The notes under the pieces: generated by a model | What the model was told of the DNA's origin: nothing | Database searches by the model: none | Seen by the model: only the letters and a program-made list of their open reading frames with translations | Source: Azospirillum sp. OGB3 | Lineage (GTDB): Bacteria; Pseudomonadota; Alphaproteobacteria; Azospirillales; Azospirillaceae | Assembly: GCF_014192915.1 (NCBI RefSeq) | Contig: NZ_JACHYN010000002.1 | Location: 682,001 to 746,000 of the forward strand | Direction of reading: 5' to 3' | Length of the DNA stretch: 64,000 bases | Program-made: the position numbers and the translations under genes | Shown here: positions 27,775 through 36,427 of the stretch, in pieces | Layout of the letters: every line of letters begins with the position of its first letter | Numbering within the stretch: the first letter of the stretch is position 1

Positions 27775-28506
27775 TCAGATCACGCGGACCGGTGCGGAGA
27801 ACACATAACCCACGCCGTGGACCGATTTGACCGGCGCGGTCTCGCCGATGGCGTTTTCCACCTTGTGGCGCAGGCGCCCGACCACCGTATCGATGGAACG
27901 GTCATCGGGATTCCAACGGCGGTTGTAGAGCGCCACGGAAATCTGGTCGCGAGTCGCCGGCTGGCGGGCCTGACCGGCCAGCAGGGAGACCAGCTTCATC
28001 TCCATGCTCGTCAGGCTGACCCGCACGCCCGCCGGGCTGGTCAGCGCCCAGGCCGTTGCGTCCAGTATCCAGTTGGCTTCGTCCGTCGCGGGCTGGCCGG
28101 AGGATTGCGGGGCCGGCGGGGTGGTGGCGCCGTTGCTGGTCTCCAGACGGCGGAGAAGGGCCTTGGCCTGGGCCTCCAGTTCACGCATCTCGACGGGCTT
28201 GACCAGATAGGCGTCGGCGCCCAGCTCCAACCCGACCACCCGGTCGACGGTGGAGCCGCGGGCGGTCACCATGATGATTCCAACAGCGGGATTCTCGCGC
28301 AGCCGCGTGGCGATCTTAAATCCGTCCTCGCCCGGAAGATTGACGTCCAGAACAACCAAGGATACTGGGCGTGACGCGATCTGCTCGTCCAGTTCGCGTC
28401 CATTCTTCGCTCCGATCGCGTCGAAGCCGCAACTGCGCAGGTACTCGATCATGTCACGTCGCAGAGACGCCTCGTCCTCGACGACAACGATCGTAACGGC
28501 CGCCAT
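27775..28506 (-). CDS. OmpR/PhoB-family response regulator
   Basis: A 243-residue two-domain protein. The receiver has VVVEDEASLRRDM, the phospho-acceptor in VVLDVNLPGEDGF, the Thr in MVTARG and the Lys in YLVKPVEMREL. A Ser/Ala/Pro linker (about 125-145) leads to a winged-helix DNA-binding domain (SLTSMEMKLVSLLAGQ to VSVLYNRRWNPDDRS-like and VVGRLRHKVE). It converges on the Sia cluster kinase and lies downstream of the SiaA-type phosphatase. The target genes are unknown. Confidence 0.93.
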   Translation of the reverse strand: MAAVTIVVVEDEASLRRDMIEYLRSCGFDAIGAKNGRELDEQIASRPVSLVVLDVNLPGEDGFKIATRLRENPAVGIIMVTARGSTVDRVVGLELGADAYLVKPVEMRELEAQAKALLRRLETSNGATTPPAPQSSGQPATDEANWILDATAWALTSPAGVRVSLTSMEMKLVSLLAGQARQPATRDQISVALYNRRWNPDDRSIDTVVGRLRHKVENAIGETAPVKSVHGVGYVFSAPVRVI

Positions 28507-28643
28507 CCCCTCTGCTCCCCCGTTACCGGTGCTTATTGTTCATAGGGCCGGCGCGGAAATTATATGAAGTCGAATCGTAGGTCGAGTGACTTCGGCCCGC
28601 AACGGCCCCCTGCTGCACTATTACGCAATCTTTCGAAGGGTAG

Positions 28644-30218
28644 TTACGCGATTTCCCACAGTGTGTTCCACGTCGGGGCCGCCGGGTCGCCGGCCAGCCG
28701 GACCCGGAAGCCGATCATGGTGATGTCGTCGCGCTGCGGGCGGTCGCCCTGGAAGCCGGACAGGCTGGCCTCGATGCGCTCCTTCTGCCGGTCGAGCGGC
28801 AGCGCTCGGCATTCCTCGACCACGCCGTGCAGCCGGCGCTTGCCGAAGCTCCGCCCCCGTTCCCCGCCGCACTGGTCGGTCAGCCCGTCAGTGCAGATGT
28901 AGAAGGTCTGGTCGGGTTGCAGCTCCAGGCTGTGGTTCGTGAAGGCCGGGGTGGGTCCGGACGCGCGGTAACCGAGGCTGCGGCGGTCGGCGCGGATCTC
29001 GGTCAATCCGTCCGGACCGGCGATGGCCAGCGGCAGGCGGGCGCCGGCGTAGACGAGCCGCCGCCGCGCCGGCTGGACGTAGCACAGCGCCAGATCCAGC
29101 CCGTTGTCGAAACCGCCCTCCCAGTTCGCGGCGTCGCCGTCCTGGTGCAGGGCCGCCCGCACCTTGTCGTCAACCGTGGCGAGCAGCGCCGCGGGATCGG
29201 CGGCGCCCATGCCGTCCACCACGTTGTTCAGCACCGCACTGGCCGTCATCGTCATGAAGGCACCTGGCACGCCGTGGCCCGTGCAGTCGGCGACTCCGAT
29301 CAGGAAGCCGTCTTCGACGTCGCGGTAATAGTAAAAATCACCGCTGACCACGTCGCGCGGGCGCCACAGGACGAAATGCTGGGCCAGCCCGCCCTCCAGC
29401 ACCTCCGGCTTTGGCAGGATCGAGGACTGGATCAGCTGGGCGTAGTTGATGCTGTCCATGATGCGGCGGTTGATGTCGGCCAGAGCCTCCGTCCGTTCCT
29501 GGACGCGGAACTCCAGCGTCTGGGTGTAGTCCTGGACGGTCTCGGCCATGCGGTTGAAGGTCTTGGTCAGGACGCCGATCTCGTCCTCCCGCTCGGTGGC
29601 GAGGCGGGCGCCGTAGTCGCCCCGAGACACCGCCTGGGTCGCCTGGGTCAGCCGCCGCAGCGGGCGGAGCACGACGCGGTTCAGCATGACGCTGATGATG
29701 GCGATGGCGGTGATCAGGGACAGCAGAAGCAGCCCGACCACCGGCAGCAGCGCTTCCAGCGTGTTGCGGTGGACCTCCTCCGTCGAATAGAGCAGGCGCA
29801 GCGTTCCCACCTGCCGGGTCACCCCGTCGCGCCCCCGCAGATCGATGACCTTCTCGACGGTGGTGGAATCGGCGGAGGTCCTGGGGTCTCCGGACACCGC
29901 CATCGGTTCGCTGCGCCCCGGCTCGAAGACGGAGACGGCGAGGATGGCAGGGTCGCGCTCGCGCAGCGAATCGATGATGTTGCGGACGGCGCGGTCGTCG
30001 ATCTCCCAGATCGGGTTGGCCAGCGCGTCCGTCTGCATGGCGGCGACCAGCTGCGCCCGCTTGGTCAGAGCCGAGACCTGCTGGTGTTCCACGATGTTGG
30101 CCGACACGGCCACGGCGACCATCCCGACGGCGGCGGCGGTGACCAGGATGACGCTGCCGATGCGGGTCAGCAGCGAACGGTCGCGCCGTCCATCGGCGAG
30201 GGAACGCAGTTCGGTCAC
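28644..30218 (-). CDS. siaA: SiaA-like membrane PP2C/SpoIIE phosphatase with HAMP
   Basis: A 524-residue protein with a transmembrane helix near residues 20-42, a periplasmic sensor region (about 43-150), a second helix, a HAMP domain and a short coiled coil. The PP2C/SpoIIE domain shows the family entry INYAQLIQSSILP, metal-binding SGDFYYYRDV and GVADCTGHGVPGAFM, and a late RDDITM. SiaA dephosphorylates SiaC. The GTG start at 30218 overlaps the stop of the solute-binding gene as GTGA. Its periplasmic part may sense that binding protein; this is inference. Confidence 0.9.
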   Translation of the reverse strand: MTELRSLADGRRDRSLLTRIGSVILVTAAAVGMVAVAVSANIVEHQQVSALTKRAQLVAAMQTDALANPIWEIDDRAVRNIIDSLRERDPAILAVSVFEPGRSEPMAVSGDPRTSADSTTVEKVIDLRGRDGVTRQVGTLRLLYSTEEVHRNTLEALLPVVGLLLLSLITAIAIISVMLNRVVLRPLRRLTQATQAVSRGDYGARLATEREDEIGVLTKTFNRMAETVQDYTQTLEFRVQERTEALADINRRIMDSINYAQLIQSSILPKPEVLEGGLAQHFVLWRPRDVVSGDFYYYRDVEDGFLIGVADCTGHGVPGAFMTMTASAVLNNVVDGMGAADPAALLATVDDKVRAALHQDGDAANWEGGFDNGLDLALCYVQPARRRLVYAGARLPLAIAGPDGLTEIRADRRSLGYRASGPTPAFTNHSLELQPDQTFYICTDGLTDQCGGERGRSFGKRRLHGVVEECRALPLDRQKERIEASLSGFQGDRPQRDDITMIGFRVRLAGDPAAPTWNTLWEIA

Positions 30219-31012
30219 GGGGCGATTCCCAGCCGGGTCCACAGCGCCGGCAGCGCGCCGCTGCGCTCCAGCCGGTCGAGCGTTGCGTTCACCCAGGCCA
30301 CGCCGACCGGACCGTCGCGGCGGACCAGGATGGTGTGCTCGTAGATCTGGTCGGTGCGGTCGGACACCAGGAGCAGGGACGCCATGTCGGGGTTGGCCTT
30401 GAGGAATTGCGCCAGGAAGGAGCGTGTGACGATGGCCAGCGCGGCGCGTCCGGCGGCGACGCTGCGCACGTTGCCCTCATGCGTGACGGTGAGCCGGGTG
30501 TTGAAGCGCTTTTCCAGAACCTCCGGGTCGGCGGTCATGCCGGCGAAGGCGTAATGGTAGCCGAGCCGCCCGAGGATCGTCTTGTCGTCCAGCCGGTCGA
30601 AATAGCTCTGGTCCATGCCTGGACCGGCCTTGGCGACGAACACCTCCGCGTCGCGCAGGAACACCCGCGAGGCCTCCACGGGACGCCCCTTCCAGCCCCA
30701 GGCGAGGCTTTCGAAGGCGATCATGTCGAAGCGGCCCCGCTCCATATCCTCGTAGCGCCGCTGGGGGGAGGTGCGGACCAGCTCGAACCGGAAGTCGCTC
30801 TGCTCCGCGTTCAGCAGGTCGAGCAGGGCCTGCGTGACGCCGCCGCCGGATTCGGTGACGTAGGGAGGAAACTCGTAGCCACCGACCTTGACGGTCACCG
30901 GAGCGGTCGCGGAGTCGGCGGTTGCCGCAAGGCCGGACGACGGAAGGCCGCCCGCCGTCATTCCGGCGAGCGCCAAGGCCAGTATCGTCCGGCGGGCAAC
31001 CGCATTTGCCAT
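30215..31012 (-). CDS. Family 3 extracellular solute-binding protein
   Basis: A 265-residue periplasmic protein with a signal peptide (RRTILALALAGMTAGGLP, cleavage near GLAATA). A SBP_bac_3-like domain begins VKVGGYEFPPYV and includes VTQALLDLLNAEQ and RYEDMERGRFDMIAFE. No permease or ATPase gene is nearby, and the stop overlaps the phosphatase start, so it is more likely a sensory ligand-binding partner than a transporter part. An upstream GTG at 31036 is a possible alternative start. Confidence 0.85.
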   Translation of the reverse strand: MANAVARRTILALALAGMTAGGLPSSGLAATADSATAPVTVKVGGYEFPPYVTESGGGVTQALLDLLNAEQSDFRFELVRTSPQRRYEDMERGRFDMIAFESLAWGWKGRPVEASRVFLRDAEVFVAKAGPGMDQSYFDRLDDKTILGRLGYHYAFAGMTADPEVLEKRFNTRLTVTHEGNVRSVAAGRAALAIVTRSFLAQFLKANPDMASLLLVSDRTDQIYEHTILVRRDGPVGVAWVNATLDRLERSGALPALWTRLGIAP

Positions 31013-31123
31013 CCTCAGCCCCGATGCTGATCGCACGATTGTGCGGAAATTCTACGGCATTTTACCAATGTATGCGCGTATGCAGCAATCTTTGTCGATG
31101 AATGTGAAAGAAGATTTTTACCA

Positions 31124-32902
31124 TCAGGCCGCTTCCGTTTCCCGTTCTTCCTCGGCCAGCGCGCCGATCTCATCGCCGCTCAGCGTCTCGCGCTCCAGGA
31201 GGGCGGCGGTGATCCGCTCCAGCGCCGCGCGGTCGGCGGCGAGGATGCGGCGGGCGCGCTCCATCCCCTCGTCGGTGATGCGGCGGACCTCCTCGTCGAT
31301 GCGCCAGGCGGTGCGCTCCGAGCGCACGACGGCGGGGTCGTTGCCGGCGTGGGCGACATAGCCGATGGCGTCGCTCATCCCCCAGGCGGTGACCATGCGG
31401 CGGGCGAGATCCGTGGCGGCGCGGAAATCGGCCTCCGCCCCGGTGGTGACGGCGTCCGGGCCGAAGACCAGATCCTCGGCCGCTCGACCGGCCATGGCGA
31501 CGGCGATGTCGGCCAGCAGCTTGGCGCGCGACACCGACACGCGGTCACCCTCCGGCAGCCGCACCACCATGCCCAGCGCGCGGCCGCGCGGGATGATCGT
31601 GGCCTTATGGATGGGGTCGGCCTCGGGGCAGCGGATGGAGACCAGCGCGTGACCGGCCTCGTGATAGGCGGTCAGGCGCCGCTCGTGGGCGGAGAGGGCG
31701 AGGCTGCGCCGCTCGTTGCCCATCAGGACGCGGTCCTTCGCCGCCTCGAAATCGGCCATGCCGACGATGACGCGCCCGTTGCGCGCGGCGGACAGGGCGG
31801 CCTCGTTGGTCAGGTTGGCCAGCTCGGCGCCGGAGAAGCCGGGTGTGCCCCGCGCCACCGTGCGGACGCAGACGTCAGGGGCGAGGTGCAGCCGTCCGGT
31901 GTGAACGCCCAGGATGGCCTCGCGCCCGGCCACGTCGGGCAGCGCGACGTGGATGTGGCGATCGAAGCGGCCCGGCCGCGTCACGGCGGGGTCCAGCATC
32001 TCGGCACGGTTGGTCGCGGCGATCACCACCACCTCGCCGCCGTTCACGATGCCATCCATCTCGACCAGGAGCTGGTTCAGGGTCTGCTCCCGCTCCGAAT
32101 GGGAGTTGGATTCGCCGCGCTTGCCGGCCAGGGCGTCGACCTCGTCGATGAACAGCAGGCAGGGGGCGGCGGCCCGCGCCGTCTTGAAGACGCTGCGCAC
32201 CCGCGCCGCACCCAGCCCGACGAACATCTCCACGAAGTCGGAGCCGGAGACGGTGAAGAAAGGCACCCCGGCCTCGCCCGCCGCGGCCTTTGCCAGCATC
32301 GTCTTGCCGGTGCCCGGCGGGCCGACCAGCAGGATGCCTTTGGGCACGCGGGCGCCGGCCATGGCGAAGCGGCGCGGGTCGCGTAGGAACTCCACGGTCT
32401 CGCGAAGCTCATCCTTCGCCTCGTCCACCCCGGCGACGTCGGCGAAGACGGTGCCGGTGTCGCTCGGGCGGACGCGGGTGGCGCGGCTGCCGCCGAGGAA
32501 CTGCCCGCCGCTGAGCAGAAGCGCACCCACCAGCAGGCCGATCACCAGGAAGGGCGCCAGCTTCTCCAGGACGGAGACGGTGCCGGAGACCAGCCCGCCG
32601 GCCGCCTCCTCGAAGGCGATGGCGATCTTGCGCCCGCGCAGCTCCTTCAGCAGGTCGTCGGTGACCGGAACGACGGCGCGCAGCCGCTGGCCGTCCGGCG
32701 TGACAGCGTGCGCCCCGTCGCCGCGGAAGGTGACCGAGGCGATGTCCCCCCGTTCGGCCGCCGCCACCAAGTCGCTGTAGGTCGCGATCTCCTCGGCGCC
32801 GTCGCGCGTGTAGTCGGTCCAGGCCGCGAAGGCGAACCAGCCAAGCAGAAGCGCAGCAACAACGGCGAGGGCGGTCAGGTATTTTTTCGGGATCGGCGGC
32901 AT
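31124..32902 (-). CDS. ftsH: FtsH-family membrane AAA+ zinc metalloprotease
   Basis: A 592-residue protein with two transmembrane helices (about 9-28 and 117-132) around a short periplasmic domain. The AAA+ domain has Walker A GPPGTGKT at 194-201 and Walker B LLFIDEVDA at 249-257, with a second region of homology near 300-315. The protease domain has the zinc site HEAGH at 414-418. It degrades membrane and soluble proteins. It is shorter than the usual FtsH, lacking a long C-terminal tail, and is not in the usual tilS-ftsH context, so it is probably a paralogue. Confidence 0.92.
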   Translation of the reverse strand: MPPIPKKYLTALAVVAALLLGWFAFAAWTDYTRDGAEEIATYSDLVAAAERGDIASVTFRGDGAHAVTPDGQRLRAVVPVTDDLLKELRGRKIAIAFEEAAGGLVSGTVSVLEKLAPFLVIGLLVGALLLSGGQFLGGSRATRVRPSDTGTVFADVAGVDEAKDELRETVEFLRDPRRFAMAGARVPKGILLVGPPGTGKTMLAKAAAGEAGVPFFTVSGSDFVEMFVGLGAARVRSVFKTARAAAPCLLFIDEVDALAGKRGESNSHSEREQTLNQLLVEMDGIVNGGEVVVIAATNRAEMLDPAVTRPGRFDRHIHVALPDVAGREAILGVHTGRLHLAPDVCVRTVARGTPGFSGAELANLTNEAALSAARNGRVIVGMADFEAAKDRVLMGNERRSLALSAHERRLTAYHEAGHALVSIRCPEADPIHKATIIPRGRALGMVVRLPEGDRVSVSRAKLLADIAVAMAGRAAEDLVFGPDAVTTGAEADFRAATDLARRMVTAWGMSDAIGYVAHAGNDPAVVRSERTAWRIDEEVRRITDEGMERARRILAADRAALERITAALLERETLSGDEIGALAEEERETEAA

Positions 32903-33039
32903 GGCGTCCTACGAAAGCAGCGAAAACCGTTTCCGGCACATCGCTGCCATTGATGAAGGCGCCACCGCCCCGCATCAACCGCATTCGGTCCAGGACTTTT
33001 CTTTGACATACAAGTAACGAGAGGGTTAACGGGCCGGAT

Positions 33040-33999
33040 TCACTCCAGCCCGGCCTTCTTGCGCACGTCGTAGCTGCGCGTCCGCGACCATTCCTCCATG
33101 AACTTCACCAGTTCCGCATCGGGCGGGTCGGGAAGGACGACCTTCAGCTTCACATACTGGTCGCCGGCCTGCTTGGTCGCCTGGTTCATCACGCCCTTTC
33201 CGCGAAGCCGCAGGGTGGAGCCGGTGTTGGCCCCCGGCGGGACCTTCAGGGCGACCGGACCGCTGATGGTGGGCACGCGGATGGTGGCGCCGAGGACCGC
33301 CTCGTTCAGGGTGATCGGCACCTCGACATGGATGTCGGAGCCCTGGCGGGTGAAGAAGGGGTGCGCCTCGACATGGACCTCGACGATGGCGTCGCCGGCC
33401 CCGAAGCCGCCGGCGCCGGGAAGCCCCTGGCCCTTCAGCCGCAGCTTCGCCTGATCCTCCGTTCCCGGCGGAACGGCGACGTCGATGCTCTTGCCGTTGG
33501 ACAGGCTGATGCGTCGCTTGGTGCCCTGGGCCGCTTCGACGAAGGGCACGGAGACCGAATAGTTGATGTCGCTGCCGCGCGACCGCGAGCCGCCGCCGGC
33601 AGTTCCGCCCGCGGCGCCGCCACCGGGCCCACCGCGCTTGCGTCCGCCGCCGAACAGGTCGGAGAACCAGTCCTCGCCGCCGAAGAAGGAATCATCGCCG
33701 GCGCCGCCGGCCCCGCTGTAGGCGCGGCTGCGCCCGGCGTTGGCGCGGGACCGTCCACCGAAGCCGTGATGCCGCTCCTGGCCGGAGGCGTCGATCTCGC
33801 CGCGGTCGAAGCGGGCGCGCTTGTCGGAATCCGACAGCAGCGTATAGGCCGCCGAGATTTCCTTGAAGCGCTCCTCGTTCGCGGCGTTGCCGGGCTTCAG
33901 GTCGGGGTGGAACTCCTTGGCGAGCTTGCGGTACGCCTTCTTGATGTCGTCGGCGCTCGCGGAGCGGGTGAGGCCGAGGATTTGATAAGGGTCACGCAT
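33040..33999 (-). CDS. CbpA-like DnaJ-domain co-chaperone
   Basis: A 319-residue type II J-protein. The J domain occupies residues 1-70 with HPD at 31-33. A Gly/Arg/Ser-rich linker (about 80-155) follows, then two C-terminal beta domains (FVEAAQGTKRRISL and VEVPITLNEAVLGATIRVPT). The zinc-finger CxxCxGxG repeats of true DnaJ are missing. It stimulates Hsp70 ATPase. The ATG at 33999 is preferred to GTG at 34008 but neither has a strong ribosome site. Confidence 0.9.
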   Translation of the reverse strand: MRDPYQILGLTRSASADDIKKAYRKLAKEFHPDLKPGNAANEERFKEISAAYTLLSDSDKRARFDRGEIDASGQERHHGFGGRSRANAGRSRAYSGAGGAGDDSFFGGEDWFSDLFGGGRKRGGPGGGAAGGTAGGGSRSRGSDINYSVSVPFVEAAQGTKRRISLSNGKSIDVAVPPGTEDQAKLRLKGQGLPGAGGFGAGDAIVEVHVEAHPFFTRQGSDIHVEVPITLNEAVLGATIRVPTISGPVALKVPPGANTGSTLRLRGKGVMNQATKQAGDQYVKLKVVLPDPPDAELVKFMEEWSRTRSYDVRKKAGLE

Positions 34000-34047
34000 G
34001 CGGTCCACGGACAGAGTTATTCCACCCCGAAGCCCGGGGATGAGGCG

Positions 34048-34503
34048 TTACGAATTGGCGACGATCTTCCACGTACCGTCGGCCTGTTTGCAAGCGGTTC
34101 CGTAGGCCAATTCGGTCTGGCTCTTTGTGGTTACCGTTTGGTGGAACTCCCGGCAATACTGGCCGGCGTTGTTGTAGCCCTCGCGCGTCGTGGTCAGCGA
34201 GCCGTAATGGCCCGTTGCCGGGTTGGTCCAGCCGATCTTGTCGCCGACCGGGGCGGCGTAGGCGCGCTTGGCCGCGGTTTCGGCGGCGGCGGCGTCCGAT
34301 GGCTCGATCGCGGCGGCGCCGATGAAGGCGCCCAGCAGCGGGCCGGTGCCAGAGGACGCGACCTTGCCCGACGCGTTGCCATAGGTCGACGAGATGCGGC
34401 CGCCGACGGTCTCCGCGTTCTTGGTGGCTTCCTTGGAGGTGCTGACGCAACCCGCAAGCAGGGCGATCGCCATCGCCGCCGGGACGAGCTTCTTCACGAA
34501 CAT
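34048..34503 (-). CDS. 17-kDa surface-antigen-like lipoprotein (RT0821/Lpp0805 type)
   Basis: A 151-residue lipoprotein with the lipobox LLAGC at about residue 19, a glycine-rich membrane-active segment (TGPLLGAFIGAAA), and a C-terminal domain with the family pattern YCREFHQTVTTKSQ and YGTACKQADGTWKIV. The start at 34503 is chosen so that the signal peptide begins MFVKKLVPAAMAIALLAGC. It lies just upstream of the dnaJ-like gene and divergent from pdxH. Confidence 0.8.
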   Translation of the reverse strand: MFVKKLVPAAMAIALLAGCVSTSKEATKNAETVGGRISSTYGNASGKVASSGTGPLLGAFIGAAAIEPSDAAAAETAAKRAYAAPVGDKIGWTNPATGHYGSLTTTREGYNNAGQYCREFHQTVTTKSQTELAYGTACKQADGTWKIVANS

Positions 34504-34587
34504 CGATGCTGCCTCGAAAGGTTGGGAGCCGGCATGCCTTGCTTCTGGCGCACCGGTGGACACTCATATATGCGAGGCTATCCTATC

Positions 34588-34614
34588 TGTGAATTGGGCA
34601 TATTTGTGAACTGG
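34588..34614. repeat. Direct repeat in the divergent lipoprotein/pdxH promoter region
   Basis: TGTGAATTGG (34588-34597) and TGTGAACTGG (34605-34614) differ at one base and are spaced 17 bases start to start. The DNA around them is AT-rich for this genome. It may be a tandem binding site. Confidence 0.4.
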
Positions 34615-34684
34615 CAAGACGCCGGAAACGACGCCGAAACCTGACGTTGAAACTTTGGGCCGACGGCCGCGCGACGAGGGGACA

Positions 34685-35296
34685 ATGAGCGAATCCAACG
34701 ACCGGGACCCGTACGCCCTGTTTCAGGACTGGATGGACGAGGCCACCCGCAGCGAGATCAACGATGCCAACGCCATGGCGCTGGCCACCGCCGACGCGCA
34801 GGGGGCGCCGTCGGTGCGCATGGTGCTTCTGAAGGGCATCGATCCGCGCGGATTCGTCTTCTACACGAACACCGAAAGCCGCAAGGGCGAGCAGCTTCTG
34901 GCCAACGCCAACGCTGCCTTGTGCTTCCACTGGAAGACGCTGAAGCGCCAAATCCGCGTCGAGGGTTCGGTGGAGCAGGTGTCCGACTCCGAGGCCGACG
35001 CTTATTTCGAAAGCCGCCCGCGGGAGAGCCGCATCGGCGCCTGGGCGTCGCAGCAGTCGCGCCCGCTGGAGGGCCGTTGGGAGCTGGAGAAGCGGGTCGC
35101 CCAGTTCGCCGCCAAGTTCGGCCTGGGCGCGGTTCCCCGCCCGCCGCACTGGACCGGCTTCCGCATCCTGCCGCGGCGAATCGAGTTCTGGCAGGATCGC
35201 CCCTTCCGCCTGCACGAGCGGCTGGTGTACCTGCGCGAGGGTGATCCGGCGGCGCAGGAGCCGGCGCGCTGGACGACGGAGCGTCTCTTCCCGTAA
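34685..35296 (+). CDS. pdxH: Pyridoxamine/pyridoxine 5'-phosphate oxidase
   Basis: A 203-residue FMN-dependent oxidase making pyridoxal 5'-phosphate. Family segments are present in order: [39 protein letters not shown] (FMN/substrate site), [17 protein letters not shown], and the C-terminal dimerisation region [17 protein letters not shown] ending WTTERLFP. The ATG at 34685 is chosen because it gives the usual family length. A cation-efflux gene follows 34 bases later. Confidence 0.96.
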   Translation: MSESNDRDPYALFQDWMDEATRSEINDANAMALATADAQGAPSVRMVLLKGIDPRGFVFYTNTESRKGEQLLANANAALCFHWKTLKRQIRVEGSVEQVSDSEADAYFESRPRESRIGAWASQQSRPLEGRWELEKRVAQFAAKFGLGAVPRPPHWTGFRILPRRIEFWQDRPFRLHERLVYLREGDPAAQEPARWTTERLFP

Positions 35297-35330
35297 AGGA
35301 CCGGTACCGTCACCACATAAGAAGACGCTC

Positions 35331-36266
35331 ATGAGCGAAGCGCGTTCGCACCGGCTGCGCCGGTACGCCACCTACGCCAGCGTGTCGGTCTCCCTGACGC
35401 TGATCCTGGCGAAGCTGGCGGCCTATCTGGCCACCGATTCGGTCAGCATCCTGTCGTCGCTGATCGATTCGAGCACGGACATGATGGCCTCGGTGGTGAC
35501 GCTGCTCGGGGTGCGGACGGCGCTGCGTCCGCCGGACGAGGCGCACCGTTTCGGCCATGGCAAGGCGGAGGCGCTGGCCGCCCTGGCCCAGGCCGCGTTC
35601 ATCGGCGGCTCCGCCCTGTTCCTGACCATCGAGGCGGTGCGCCGCCTCATCACCCCGCAGCCGGTGGGCGAGGGGGCGGTGGGCATTGCCGTGATGCTGC
35701 TGTCGATCCTGCTGACCGCCGGCCTCATCACCTTCCAGCGCCATGTGGTGACGGCCACCGGTTCGGTCGCGGTGGGGGCGGACCGGCTGCATTATTCCGG
35801 CGACCTGCTGATGAACGCGGCGGTCATCCTGGCGATCCTGCTGACCGGCTGGACCGGGATCAGCGCCTTCGACCCGCTGTTCGGGCTGGGCATCGCCGCC
35901 TTCCTGCTCTATGGCGCCCGCAAGGTCGCCAGGGAGGCGCTCAACGTCCTGATGGACCGGGAACTGCCGGCGGAGGAACGGGAGCGCATCGCGGCGCTGG
36001 TGATGGCGCAGCCGGACGTCGCGGGAATGCATGACCTGCGCACCCGCAGTTCCGGCATCGGTGCCTTCATCGAACTGCATCTGGAACTCGACCCCGCCCT
36101 GTCGGTCGCCAAGGCGCACGACATCACCGACCGGGTGGAGAGCCGCCTGATGGAAGCCTTTCCCGGCGCCGAAGTCCTGATCCACCAGGAGCCCGCCGGT
36201 CTTCAGGACGACCGGTTGGACCACCGCATTGCGGATGGCCAGGGCGCCGAAGGCGGTGCCGGCTGA
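35331..36266 (+). CDS. Cation diffusion facilitator (FieF/YiiP type)
   Basis: A 311-residue protein with six transmembrane helices and a cytoplasmic C-terminal domain. The metal-site motifs are SSLIDSSTDMMAS in helix 2, HRFGHGKAEALAAL between helices 2 and 3, and HYSGDLLMNAAVI in helix 5 (H-x-x-x-D). These fit zinc, iron or cadmium proton antiporters. The C-terminal fold contains MHDLRTRSSG and VLIHQEP. It may be co-transcribed with pdxH. Confidence 0.92.
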   Translation: MSEARSHRLRRYATYASVSVSLTLILAKLAAYLATDSVSILSSLIDSSTDMMASVVTLLGVRTALRPPDEAHRFGHGKAEALAALAQAAFIGGSALFLTIEAVRRLITPQPVGEGAVGIAVMLLSILLTAGLITFQRHVVTATGSVAVGADRLHYSGDLLMNAAVILAILLTGWTGISAFDPLFGLGIAAFLLYGARKVAREALNVLMDRELPAEERERIAALVMAQPDVAGMHDLRTRSSGIGAFIELHLELDPALSVAKAHDITDRVESRLMEAFPGAEVLIHQEPAGLQDDRLDHRIADGQGAEGGAG

Positions 36267-36427
36267 CGCTTTTTCCGCCAACGGTTGCGGGCAGGTTACC
36301 GGCGCGCAATAATTGAGCATATTGCCTTTTGGAATGACCCTTCCTCCGTTGCGCAATTGTAAGGGTTCGGTAATAATTGCATTGGATTTTAGCGCTCTGC
36401 GCATTCTTGTGAACGGATGGCGGAAAA

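Noticed and set aside
28644-30218. Simple RsbU-type sigma-factor phosphatase
   Set aside because: The neighbouring SiaB and SiaC genes and the membrane sensor-HAMP layout fit SiaA better; no RsbV/RsbW or sigma gene is present.
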